DNA from: Candidatus Moraniibacteriota bacterium
GTDB lineage: Bacteria; Patescibacteriota; Minisyncoccia; Moranbacterales; GCA-2747515
Reading direction: 5' to 3'
Assembly (NCBI GenBank): GCA_029938745.1
Contig: JAOZUJ010000046.1
Location: forward strand, 1 to 7,552
DNA: 7,552 nt
Both the position numbers and the translations under genes were made by a program. The notes under the pieces are model-generated. The model was given only the letters and a program-made list of their open reading frames with translations. It searched no databases and was not told the DNA's origin. This document shows, one piece after another, positions 1-5,663 of this stretch. How positions within the stretch are numbered: the first letter of the stretch is position 1; each line of letters starts with the position of its first letter.

Positions 1-1
1 T

Positions 2-847
2 GCAATTTTACCCGTAGCAGGATTTGGTACACGATTTTTACCAGCAACAAAAGCGCAACCAAAAGAAATGCTGCCAGTCGTTGATAAGCCAGTAATTCAA
101 TATCTTGTAGAAGAGGCTGTGGCCTCTGGCATTGAGGAAATCATATTTGTCACTGGACGTGGCAAACGTGCAATTGAAGATCATTTTGATATTTCTTTTG
201 AGCTTGAGCGCACACTTGTGGAAAAGCACAAGCAAGATACACTCAAAGAAGTTCGTAAGATTGCAAAATTAGCAAAGTTCTCATATGTGCGTCAACCTGA
301 GCCACTTGGAGATGGTCATGCAATTCTTTGTGCGAAGCATCTCGTATATCCAGGAGAATCAGTTGCTGTACTTTTTGGTGATGATTTGATTGATAGTGAC
401 GTTCCTGCTATAAAACAATTGATGGATGTACATGAAAAATATTCTGATCCAGTTATTGCACTGTGTCAGGTGGATACAGAAGATGTACATAAGTTTGGGG
501 TTATTGATCCAAAGTGCAAAGAGGGCCGTACATGTGAAATAAAAAGATTTGTAGAAAAACCAAAAACTGAGGATGCTCCGTCAAATCTTGTTGCTGTTGG
601 AAAATATATTATTACACCAGAGGTATTTGAAAAATTGGAAGAATCAGTTAATGATAAAGGGGAAATACGATTGGCAAATGCGTTTGTGAGAATGCTTGAC
701 GATGGAAAAGCTATTTATGGACATGAGGTTGATGGTGAAAGATATGATTGTGGTGATAAGCTTGGTTTTATACAAGCGACAATTCAGATGGGACTCAAAC
801 ATCCCGAGACAAAAGAAAAGTTAGCAAAATATTTAAAGACACTTTAA
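2..847 (+). CDS. galU: UTP--glucose-1-phosphate uridylyltransferase (5'-truncated by window edge)
   Basis: Makes UDP-glucose and pyrophosphate from UTP and glucose-1-phosphate in the cytoplasm, supplying sugar nucleotides for cell-surface glycans. The frame is open from base 2, and the first visible residues already form the nucleotide-binding loop (AGFGTRFLPATKAQPKEMLP), so only about 5-10 N-terminal residues lie outside the window. The first ATG inside the window (68) falls within this conserved motif and is not the true start. Other family signatures are PLGDGHAI, LFGDD, KFGVIDP, FVEKPK followed by APSNL, VGKYI and a C-terminal YDCGDKLGF. The 281 visible residues fit the usual length of about 290. 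It ends 19 nt before the next gene, so co-transcription is likely. Other sugar nucleotidylyltransferases such as RmlA are less likely because the EMLPVVDKP and DKLGF motifs are GalU-type. Confidence 0.95.
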   Translation, partial: AILPVAGFGTRFLPATKAQPKEMLPVVDKPVIQYLVEEAVASGIEEIIFVTGRGKRAIEDHFDISFELERTLVEKHKQDTLKEVRKIAKLAKFSYVRQPEPLGDGHAILCAKHLVYPGESVAVLFGDDLIDSDVPAIKQLMDVHEKYSDPVIALCQVDTEDVHKFGVIDPKCKEGRTCEIKRFVEKPKTEDAPSNLVAVGKYIITPEVFEKLEESVNDKGEIRLANAFVRMLDDGKAIYGHEVDGERYDCGDKLGFIQATIQMGLKHPETKEKLAKYLKTL

Positions 848-866
848 TTTTTGATTAATTAAGTAC

Positions 867-1541
867 ATGTTTTTTATTTATCTCGTCGTATTTATCGTCA
901 TTGTTGCAACACCATTTTTGGTTACACAAGGTTTCTGGGTTTTTACGGAAGATGAAACTGAAGCACTTGTATTACTCATTGCTGGAGTTGTAAGTTTTAC
1001 AATTTATCGTTTGCGAGATTATCAAGTATTTCAAACGATCAAAGAGCGTATGCGATTGCAAAAAAGCGTTGCACGAGCACAAAAAGAATTATCAGAATCA
1101 TATTCATACATCGGACAAGTAAATAGACGTACTGATATTATGTATGAAATTTTTTCAGATTTGTCACATATGGAGTCTGCAGATTGTGGTGAGGCAGTTC
1201 AAAATGCAATGCAACTGTTACCATATACAGATCAATTTTGTTTACGATTTATTAATATTAAAAAGCAAGAAATTTATCATAAGGTTGGCGAAACATCAGA
1301 ATTTGAACATTTGCCAGATGCACTATTTTGCAAACAAGCAAATTCACATTCATATCGACACAAAGATCTACTTTTTGTTTATAGTGAAACACTTGAAAAA
1401 AACTTGCGCACTTGTGTTGTTTTGCCGTATAGTGAAAAGGCAGAGAATGATATTGATTTTTTCAAAGCATTGACTGCATATTTTACCATGGTGCATGTAT
1501 TTCATGAAGATTCTTGCACGAAGAAATTAACTAATGTATAA
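867..1541 (+). CDS. Uncharacterised two-helix membrane protein with coiled coil and GAF-like C-terminal domain
   Basis: I do not recognise a named family. The 224-aa protein has two strongly hydrophobic segments (about residues 2-20 and 32-50) joined by a short acidic loop (EDETE). A charged helical stretch (about 52-98, rich in R/K/E/Q) that could form a coiled coil follows, then a soluble domain (about 100-212) with alternating strand-like and helical segments. This layout resembles membrane-tethered sensor or scaffold proteins with a GAF-like domain, but no catalytic motif is visible and the GAF resemblance is a shape argument only. Both ends of the helical hairpin should lie on the cytoplasmic side, given the basic stretch after the second helix (RLRDYQ, KERMRLQK). 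It sits 19 nt after galU and 10 nt before rplI, so it is probably in the same operon. No clear ribosome binding site precedes the ATG. Confidence 0.8.
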   Translation: MFFIYLVVFIVIVATPFLVTQGFWVFTEDETEALVLLIAGVVSFTIYRLRDYQVFQTIKERMRLQKSVARAQKELSESYSYIGQVNRRTDIMYEIFSDLSHMESADCGEAVQNAMQLLPYTDQFCLRFINIKKQEIYHKVGETSEFEHLPDALFCKQANSHSYRHKDLLFVYSETLEKNLRTCVVLPYSEKAENDIDFFKALTAYFTMVHVFHEDSCTKKLTNV

Positions 1542-1551
1542 TAGCAAAAGT

Positions 1552-1995
1552 ATGAAAGTAATATTATTACAGGACCATAAAACGTTGGGGAAGAAGGGTG
1601 ATATTGTAAATGCATCAGAGGGTTTTGCATTTAATAATTTGATTCCGCAAGGTATTGCAAAAGTTGTGACAAAATCAACAATGGCAGAAGCGGAGCGAAC
1701 ACAAGCGCGACAGGAAAAAGAAAAGGAAAAAAAGAAAAAAGTAACACAAGACACTGCAAAAAAGCTTGATAAGAAAAAAGTGACGATTACTGAGCAAGCG
1801 AAGGGCAATAAATTATTTGGTTCTGTAACAAAGAAAGACATCGCAGGTGCAATTGGAGAACAATATTCTGTAGAAATTGACGAGACAATGATCGTATTAG
1901 CTTCGCCGATTAAGGAACTTACAACACAAGAAATTGTGATTGACTATGGTGATGGTGTGACAGCAGGAGTGATTGTGACAATTGTTTCAAAATAA
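1552..1995 (+). CDS. rplI: 50S ribosomal protein bL9
   Basis: Large-subunit ribosomal protein that binds 23S rRNA and spans outward near the L1 stalk. The N-terminal domain is clear: MKVILLQDHKTLGKKGDIV is followed by a glycine/asparagine-containing stretch and LIPQGIAKV (residues 1-40), matching the bL9 signature. A long charged helix follows (about 41-75, dense in K/E), then the C-terminal domain with GNKLFGSVTKKDIA and a final strand ending VIVTIVSK. I chose ATG 1552, giving 147 aa, close to the usual 148-150. The alternative ATG at 1534 would add six residues before the canonical MKVILL and overlap the upstream gene by 8 nt. The ribosome binding site is weak (a purine stretch only). It is probably the last gene of the galU operon, since a strong hairpin follows at 2020-2053. 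Confidence 0.95.
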   Translation: MKVILLQDHKTLGKKGDIVNASEGFAFNNLIPQGIAKVVTKSTMAEAERTQARQEKEKEKKKKVTQDTAKKLDKKKVTITEQAKGNKLFGSVTKKDIAGAIGEQYSVEIDETMIVLASPIKELTTQEIVIDYGDGVTAGVIVTIVSK

Positions 1996-2019
1996 TGTAT
2001 TAATAAAATCTAGCAACAT

Positions 2020-2053
2020 AAGAGTTGCTTCTTCTTGGGGGGAAGTAGCTCTT
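2020..2053 (+). terminator. Strong hairpin between rplI and pyrG, probable terminator
   Basis: Positions 2020-2034 pair with 2039-2053 over 15 uninterrupted base pairs (four of them G-U wobbles) around a UUGG tetraloop. The 3' side continues as TTGTCTTG, a broken rather than pure U tract. It lies 24 nt after the rplI stop codon and 33 nt before the pyrG start, a natural place to end the galU-rplI transcript. A smaller competing stem (AGCAAC 2012-2017 with GTTGCT 2024-2029) overlaps the left arm, so an attenuator-like switch is also possible. Confidence 0.6.
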
Positions 2054-2066
2054 TGTCTTGATAAAA

Positions 2067-2072
2067 TATAAT
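2067..2072 (+). promoter_or_regulatory. Candidate -10 element (TATAAT) for pyrG
   Basis: A perfect TATAAT lies 14 nt before the pyrG ATG. No good -35 hexamer is found at 15-18 nt upstream, where the sequence belongs to the hairpin's right arm, and there is no extended TG motif. If it is used, transcription would start around 2079 and leave a leader of only about 8 nt, consistent with the absence of a Shine-Dalgarno sequence. In AT-rich DNA such a hexamer can arise by chance. Confidence 0.3.
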
Positions 2073-2086
2073 TAATTAAAAACACT

Positions 2087-3724
2087 ATGGCAAAAAAGAA
2101 GAATAAAAAATATATATTTGTAGTTGGGGGAGTGATGAGTGGAGTTGGAAAAGGGATAACTACTTCTTCTATTGCTAAAATCGTACAATCACGAGGTTTT
2201 TCGGTGACTGCGCTCAAAGTTGACCCATACATCAATGTTGATGCCGGTACGATGAATCCGACAGAGCACGGAGAGGTTTTTGTGCTTGCTGATGGTGATG
2301 AAACAGATCAAGATATGGGAAACTATGAAAGATTTCTTGAAACAACATTACCGAGTGCAAATTATATGACAACAGGTCGTGTATATCAATCTGTAATCGA
2401 GAGAGAGCGTAGAGGTGGCTATAATGGCAAGTGCGTAGAAGTTGTGCCACATATACCACTAGAGATTATTAGTAGAATTGAAAAAGCAGCACGCAAAGAG
2501 GATGCTGAAGTAGCAATCACGGAAATTGGGGGTACAATTGGTGAATATCAAAATATATTGTTTCTAGAAGCGGCTAGGATGCTCAAAACAAAGTATCCAA
2601 AAGATGTTCTGTTTGTTTTGGTTAGTTATGTGCCATTTCCAAGCAAAGTTGGTGAAATGAAAACCAAACCAACGCAATACGCATCTCGCACATTGAATGC
2701 TGCTGGTATACAGGCAGATATTGTAGTAGCACGCTCGGAAGTGCCGATGGATGAAAAGAGAAAAGAAAAAATTTCTTGGAGTTGTAGTGTAGATAAAAAT
2801 AGTGTAATTAGTGCGCCAGATGTAGAAAGTATTTATCACGTACCACTTAATTTTGAAAAAGATAATCTCAGTAATATTGTATTGAAAAAATTAGGGCTCA
2901 AAGCGCGTAAACGCAATCTTGACGATTGGAAAAAATTTACAAAAAAAGTAGATAACGCAACAAAAACAGTTAAGATTGGTATTGTTGGCAAATACTTTGA
3001 AACGGGTGATTTTGTGCTCTCAGATGCGTATATTAGCGTCATAGAGGCATTGAAGCACGCTTCATATCATCATGGCTATAAACCAGAATTAGCGTGGCTA
3101 GACAGCTCTGTGTATGAAAAAGATGTAAGTAAACTGAAAGATCTCAAAGATTATGATGGGATTGTTGTACCGGGTGGTTTTGGCTCTCGTGGAATTGAAG
3201 GAAAAATTAATGTTGCACAATATTGTCGTAAAAATAAAATACCATATTTTGGACTTTGTTATGGAATGCAAATTGCCGTTATCGAATTTGCACGTCATGT
3301 TGCTGGTATTGAGGATGCACACACTGCAGAAATCGTTGAGAATGCAAAAAATTTAGTAATAGATATTTTACCAGAACAAAAAGAGAAACTAAAGAAAAAA
3401 GACTTTGGCGGATCAATGCGACTCGGCTCATATCCAGCTCAAATCAAGAAAGGGACGATCGCACGAGCAGCTTACAAAAAAGAAGAAGTATCAGAAAGAC
3501 ATCGCCACAGATACGAAGTAAATCCAGAATATATTACACAACTAGAGGACGCTGGAATTGTATTTTCAGGTATGTCACCAGATGGTGTGCTCATGGAAAT
3601 CGCAGAATTACCAAAAAAAGTCCATCCGTTTTATCTAGCAACACAATTCCATCCAGAATTTCAATCAACACCACTAATACCACACCCACTATTCATGGAA
3701 TTTATAAAAGCAGCAAAGAAATAG
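2087..3724 (+). CDS. pyrG: CTP synthase (glutamine-hydrolysing)
   Basis: Converts UTP to CTP using ATP and ammonia released from glutamine, the last step of pyrimidine nucleotide synthesis. The 545-aa length is normal. The N-terminal synthase domain (1-280) has the ATP loop GGVMSGVGKG (residues 14-23), KVDPYINVD (44-52), HGEVFV (61-66), metal-binding D76 and E146 (equivalent to E. coli D72 and E140) and KTKPTQ (192-197). The glutaminase domain (about 290-545) has the oxyanion strand VPGGFG, nucleophile Cys391 in GLCYGMQ, and His522/Glu524 in FHPEF, so the catalytic triad is complete. RHRHRYEVN is also conserved. One oddity: the loop that reads GDIESLPFLEA in E. coli reads GEYQNILFLEA here (152-162). 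No Shine-Dalgarno is visible. A hairpin upstream separates it from rplI, so it is probably transcribed on its own. Confidence 0.97.
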   Translation: MAKKKNKKYIFVVGGVMSGVGKGITTSSIAKIVQSRGFSVTALKVDPYINVDAGTMNPTEHGEVFVLADGDETDQDMGNYERFLETTLPSANYMTTGRVYQSVIERERRGGYNGKCVEVVPHIPLEIISRIEKAARKEDAEVAITEIGGTIGEYQNILFLEAARMLKTKYPKDVLFVLVSYVPFPSKVGEMKTKPTQYASRTLNAAGIQADIVVARSEVPMDEKRKEKISWSCSVDKNSVISAPDVESIYHVPLNFEKDNLSNIVLKKLGLKARKRNLDDWKKFTKKVDNATKTVKIGIVGKYFETGDFVLSDAYISVIEALKHASYHHGYKPELAWLDSSVYEKDVSKLKDLKDYDGIVVPGGFGSRGIEGKINVAQYCRKNKIPYFGLCYGMQIAVIEFARHVAGIEDAHTAEIVENAKNLVIDILPEQKEKLKKKDFGGSMRLGSYPAQIKKGTIARAAYKKEEVSERHRHRYEVNPEYITQLEDAGIVFSGMSPDGVLMEIAELPKKVHPFYLATQFHPEFQSTPLIPHPLFMEFIKAAKK

Positions 3725-3758
3725 GTATTTAAATGGATATTTAAATGTACATTTTTTG

Positions 3759-3790
3759 TATTTTTTACGTAGCATGCTACGTAAAAAATA
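3759..3790. repeat. Perfect 32-nt palindrome downstream of pyrG
   Basis: The sequence is its own reverse complement over 32 nt, centred between 3774 and 3775 (core ACGTAGCATGCTACGT, flanked by a T tract on the left and an A tract on the right). As RNA it forms a 14-bp stem with a CAUG loop. The T tract lies before the stem and the A tract after it, the reverse of a classical terminator, so it may be a protein-binding site, a processing or stability hairpin, or a weak terminator. It is preceded by two direct copies of TATTTAAATG (3726-3735 and 3738-3747). Confidence 0.8.
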
Positions 3791-3792
3791 TG

Positions 3793-3821
3793 TTGACGTA
3801 TATATTTTTGTTCGCTATATG
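3793..3821 (+). promoter_or_regulatory. Weak promoter candidate reading into repeat R1
   Basis: TTGACG (3793-3798) and TATATG (3816-3821) are separated by 17 nt. The -35 is close to consensus; the -10 matches at four positions. Transcription would begin inside repeat R1. A chance match is quite possible. Confidence 0.25.
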
Positions 3822-3874
3822 CCAGACTGCAACATTTGTGCATATGCACTGCGGGCAGGGGACAGAGTTCGAAC
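3814..3874 (+). repeat. Intergenic repeat, copy R1
   Basis: First of four related spacer elements. It contains TATGCC near the left end, a perfect 12-nt palindrome GTGCATATGCAC (3838-3849), GCGGGCAG and, at the right end, GTTCGAAC (3867-3874). Bases 3818-3858 match copy R2 (4767-4807) at 36 of 41 positions without gaps. It is clearly richer in G and C than the surrounding spacer. It lies just upstream of the promoter of the membrane protease gene. Confidence 0.75.
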
Positions 3875-3881
3875 GGTTTTA

Positions 3882-3909
3882 TTGCACGATACATAATAAA
3901 TGTTATAAT
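3882..3909 (+). promoter_or_regulatory. Probable promoter of the CPBP protease gene
   Basis: A perfect -10 TATAAT (3904-3909) is preceded by the extended TG motif (TGTTATAAT). A partial -35 TTGCAC (3882-3887) lies 16 nt upstream. Transcription would start near 3916, giving a leader of about 26 nt before the ATG at 3942. Confidence 0.55.
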
Positions 3910-3941
3910 AAATAATATTAAACATTGAATAAAAAAATAGT

Positions 3942-4724
3942 ATGTTAAATAATGATTCCATACAAGATTCTCGAGATAGATTCAACAAGTTTGAGCGTCC
4001 AAATGATGATTTTCCATTTTATAATGGATTACCAATAAAAATTACTGGATTGCAATGGTTATTTGTGATGGTTATGGTTGTAGTTGGATTTGTTGTTTTT
4101 ATGACACCGTTCGAATTTCTGGACAACAATAGTTATGTACCGTTTATTCGAGCAATCCTCTTTTTTACTATTCCTCTAGCAGGCCTTGCAATTGTTGCTA
4201 AAAAACATTGGACAGCTATTTTTAGAAAGGTGAGAGGGAAAGATGTCGGGTTAATGTTTTTATTTGCTGCTATCAATATTGTAGTTTCTGTTGCAATTGC
4301 AACAGTTGTTAAGTTAACAATGGGAACGAACACAAATGCTGCAATTGCAGGATTAGGTGAATTAACAATATCAGAGCAAGTTTCTTTCTTTATAAATACA
4401 ATTCCATCACTATTTGGAGAAGAAGTTATGACAATTCTTCCATTTCTTGCACTTATGTATGTGTTTAGTACAAAGATGAAACTTTCACGAAAAAAGTCAA
4501 TTGTTTGGGCTTGGCTAATTTCTGCTGTCATGTTTGGATTAGTACATTTAACAATGTATGATTGGAATTTTGTTCAATGTATAGTTGTTATAGGTAGTGC
4601 TAGACTTATTCTTTCATTAGCTTATATTAAAACAAAAAATATTTGGGTTTCTACAGGTGCTCACATAATTAATGACTGGACTATTTTTATAATCACTATT
4701 TTGGGAGCCGCTACACTTAGTTGA
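3942..4724 (+). CDS. CPBP (CAAX/Abi-type) family intramembrane protease homologue
   Basis: A 260-aa polytopic membrane protein with about 7-8 hydrophobic segments (near 36-56, 66-86, 102-125, 145-175, 185-205, 208-227, 245-260) after a polar N-terminal tail of about 30 residues. Three motifs of the CPBP metalloprotease family occur in order: EE at 160-161 (motif 1), FGLVH at 198-202 (FxxxH), and HIIND at 241-245 (HxxxD/N). Members include type II CAAX prenyl endopeptidases and bacteriocin self-immunity proteins. Here motif 1 reads EEVMTI, so the usual arginine of EExxxR is replaced by isoleucine; activity may be altered or lost. The substrate cannot be told. It has its own promoter, no clear Shine-Dalgarno, and its TGA stop overlaps the ATG of a small downstream ORF. 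It lies between repeats R1 and R2. Confidence 0.85.
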   Translation: MLNNDSIQDSRDRFNKFERPNDDFPFYNGLPIKITGLQWLFVMVMVVVGFVVFMTPFEFLDNNSYVPFIRAILFFTIPLAGLAIVAKKHWTAIFRKVRGKDVGLMFLFAAINIVVSVAIATVVKLTMGTNTNAAIAGLGELTISEQVSFFINTIPSLFGEEVMTILPFLALMYVFSTKMKLSRKKSIVWAWLISAVMFGLVHLTMYDWNFVQCIVVIGSARLILSLAYIKTKNIWVSTGAHIINDWTIFIITILGAATLS

Positions 4725-4894
4725 TGAGTTGCAATTTACAAATAGCTATGATGAAAAAGCTGGCCCTATGCCAGCTTGCAACACTTGTGCGTATGCGCTG
4801 CGGGCAGAGAGATGAGGTTGTAGAATTTTTTACAACAGACAATGCATCAAGACGTGAAGATCTGCGCAAGAAACTTCGGTTAGACGAGATGTAA
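4724..4894 (+). CDS. Possible small ORF translationally coupled to the CPBP protease gene (56 aa)
   Basis: ATG 4724 overlaps the protease stop codon by one base (TGATG), a classic coupling arrangement. The frame stays open for 56 codons to TAA 4892-4894. The N-terminal half runs through repeat R2, while the C-terminal part is strongly charged (ASRREDLRKKLRLDEM) and could form an amphipathic helix. There is no recognised domain. Alternative in-frame ATGs are at 4748 and 4751. Because the repeat supplies much of the coding sequence, this may be a chance frame or a decayed gene rather than a working one; the overlap and the protein-like C-terminus are the only support. Confidence 0.3.
   Translation: MSCNLQIAMMKKLALCQLATLVRMRCGQRDEVVEFFTTDNASRREDLRKKLRLDEM
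4764..4824 (+). repeat. Intergenic repeat, copy R2
   Basis: Direct copy of R1: CCTATGCC, CTTGCAACACTTGTGCG, then GCGGGCAG and GATGAGG. The terminal GTTCGAAC is changed to GTTGTAGA. An 8-bp stem (4757-4764 with 4770-4777, loop CCTAT) covers its left end and is not present in R1. At its right end GTTGTA (4817-4822) pairs with TACAAC (4831-4836). Neither hairpin has a proper U tract. Confidence 0.75.
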
Positions 4895-4935
4895 CTCAAA
4901 TTTTATGCAATGAGATTTGAACAATTTTTGAGTTA
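4892..4935. repeat. Inverted repeat with competing stems downstream of the small ORF
   Basis: TAACTCAAA (4892-4900) is the exact complement of TTTGAGTTA (4927-4935), with 26 nt between. A competing pairing, TCAAAT (4896-4901) with ATTTGA (4915-4920), uses the same left arm. No U tract follows, so it is not a standard terminator. It starts at the stop codon of the small ORF and ends 18 nt before the next promoter. Confidence 0.4.
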
Positions 4936-4953
4936 ATACGCTGGATTTTTGGG

Positions 4954-4982
4954 TTGACAAAGTCTTTGGGATGGGGTATTAT
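4954..4982 (+). promoter_or_regulatory. Near-consensus sigma-70-type promoter of the 103-aa protein gene
   Basis: TTGACA (4954-4959, perfect) and TATTAT (4977-4982, five of six) at the ideal 17-nt spacing. Transcription should start near 4989, giving a leader of about 44 nt. The leader begins with a small inverted repeat, TGTTG (4990-4994) and CAACA (5003-5007). Confidence 0.8.
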
Positions 4983-5021
4983 ATTTAGTTGTTGTAAAAT
5001 ATCAACATTAATCGAGTTAGT

Positions 5022-5029
5022 GGGGGTGA
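5022..5029 (+). promoter_or_regulatory. Strong Shine-Dalgarno sequence
   Basis: GGGGGTGA matches the GGAGGTGA complement of the 16S rRNA tail at seven of eight positions. The GGNGG core ends 6 nt before ATG 5033. It fixes the start codon and is by far the best ribosome binding site in the window. Confidence 0.75.
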
Positions 5030-5032
5030 CCA

Positions 5033-5344
5033 ATGAATTTGAACTACTTTAGTACGTCATTGTTGATGATCATTATTGTGTACACACTGTGGCACGAAAG
5101 ATTGTTGAACATCATTTTTGTGTGTAGCGAATTGTGTTTGAACAATTACAAACATAGCTTAATAGCTACAAAAAAAACAGCCCGCTACAAAAAAGTGCTG
5201 AAAAATGGCACTTTGTGGTGGGGTTATGATAGGCATAATGGTTCAGAATTCGTTATGTTTAATGGAGATGGTAAAAACTCCATGCGACTGTGGCAATTCC
5301 AAAACCAGTTCCCAAGATTTGTCCTCAGAAGAAAAAAACGCTGA
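5033..5344 (+). CDS. Uncharacterised 103-aa membrane-anchored basic protein
   Basis: I do not recognise this protein. It has an N-terminal hydrophobic segment (about residues 5-20, including LLMIIIVYTLW), a second short hydrophobic patch (24-32) with two cysteines nearby (C31, C35), a lysine-rich stretch (47-58), an aromatic/glycine section (TLWWGYDRHNGSEF, 60-73) and a very basic end (LRRKKR). The N-terminus may be a membrane anchor or uncleaved signal; no clear signal peptidase site is seen. The start is set by a strong Shine-Dalgarno, and the gene has its own near-consensus promoter and an excellent terminator, so it is very likely expressed as a single-gene unit. Small size, membrane segment and basic tail would fit a toxin, peptide or envelope factor, but nothing in the sequence proves any of these. 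It lies between repeats R2 and R3. Confidence 0.7.
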   Translation: MNLNYFSTSLLMIIIVYTLWHERLLNIIFVCSELCLNNYKHSLIATKKTARYKKVLKNGTLWWGYDRHNGSEFVMFNGDGKNSMRLWQFQNQFPRFVLRRKKR

Positions 5345-5389
5345 GGATCAAGTAATCCTGTACAATCTCAGACAAAAGGAAATTTTTAT

Positions 5390-5427
5390 AAAACGGCCTA
5401 CTCATAATGAGCGAGGTCGTTTTTTTT
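5390..5427 (+). terminator. Intrinsic terminator of the 103-aa protein gene
   Basis: AAAACGGCCT (5390-5399) pairs with AGGTCGTTTT (5414-5423), one pair being G-U. Inside, CTCA and TGAG form a second stem around TAA. A run of eight T follows (5420-5427). This is a textbook rho-independent terminator, 45 nt after the stop codon. Confidence 0.88.
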
Positions 5428-5456
5428 GTATTATAAAAAGTATAAAATATTAATTG

Positions 5457-5517
5457 GTCCTATGCCTGTCCACAGTGCATACGCACAAGCGCTAGCTCTA
5501 TGGGAGGAAGTTCGAAC
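5457..5517 (-). repeat. Intergenic repeat, copy R3 (core inverted relative to R1 and R2)
   Basis: The complement of 5467-5489 matches R2 (4784-4806) at 20 of 23 positions, so the core lies in the opposite orientation. Yet the + strand still begins with CCTATGCC and ends with GTTCGAAC (5510-5517), as in R1. The right part (5495-5517) matches copy R4 (6190-6212) at 21 of 23 positions. The imperfect palindrome GTGCATACGCAC is at 5475-5486. Confidence 0.7.
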
Positions 5518-5561
5518 AAAAATAACTCAAAATATCTAGAAAATAAGCTATTTTTAAGGTA

Positions 5562-5590
5562 TTGACAAATATAGATATATATTCTATAGT
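5562..5590 (+). promoter_or_regulatory. Near-consensus sigma-70-type promoter of the secreted-protein gene
   Basis: TTGACA (5562-5567, perfect) and TATAGT (5585-5590, five of six) with 17-nt spacing. Transcription should start near 5597 and leave a leader of about 67 nt, unusually long for this window. Confidence 0.8.
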
Positions 5591-5610
5591 ATATAGTCAT
5601 GCCAATGAGG

Positions 5611-5622
5611 TATGTATACATA
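5611..5622. promoter_or_regulatory. Palindrome in the leader, possible operator
   Basis: TATGTATACATA is a perfect 12-nt palindrome about 14-25 nt after the predicted transcription start. Its place just downstream of a strong promoter would suit a repressor site, but AT-rich palindromes of this size also arise by chance. Confidence 0.25.
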
Positions 5623-5663
5623 TAGTATAGTAGTTATTTTCAAATTCCAAGAGAGAGTTAATC

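Larger units (their letters stand above)
5345..5663. other. 319-nt spacer between the 103-aa and secreted-protein genes
   Basis: Contains, in order, the terminator, repeat R3, the TTGACA promoter and a 12-nt palindrome, each described separately. I see no gene in it; a frame on the + strand that runs through the terminator (5205-5453) is not credible as coding. Confidence 0.6.

Noticed and set aside
1527..1841. 104-codon - strand frame over rplI
   Set aside because: It is antisense to a certain ribosomal protein gene; its phenylalanine/serine-rich translation is what antisense reading of lysine/glutamate-rich codons gives.
3850..3890. tRNA gene or tRNA remnant suggested by GTTCGAAC, which resembles a T-loop
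   Set aside because: In R1 and R4 the five bases on either side do not pair as a T stem, and I found no seven-base anticodon loop or acceptor stem at the right distances. A tRNA origin of the repeat remains possible but is not supported.
3819..3896. 25-aa frame starting inside repeat R1 (and a 15-aa counterpart in R2)
   Set aside because: It is too short, depends wholly on the repeat, and the R2 counterpart stops early. Likeness between the two follows from DNA likeness.
4133..4531. 132-codon open frame on the - strand
   Set aside because: It lies fully inside the CPBP protease gene, antisense, with no protein motif, no promoter and no ribosome binding site; the + strand frame carries all family motifs.
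4717..4899. 60-codon - strand frame across repeat R2
   Set aside because: It covers the repeat and the antisense of the small + ORF. Its arginine/serine-rich translation looks like the spurious peptides produced when GC-richer repeats are read in open frames.
5205..5453. 82-codon + frame overlapping the end of the 103-aa gene
   Set aside because: It runs through a textbook terminator and its T tract and has no ribosome binding site; the 5033-5344 frame has promoter and Shine-Dalgarno support.
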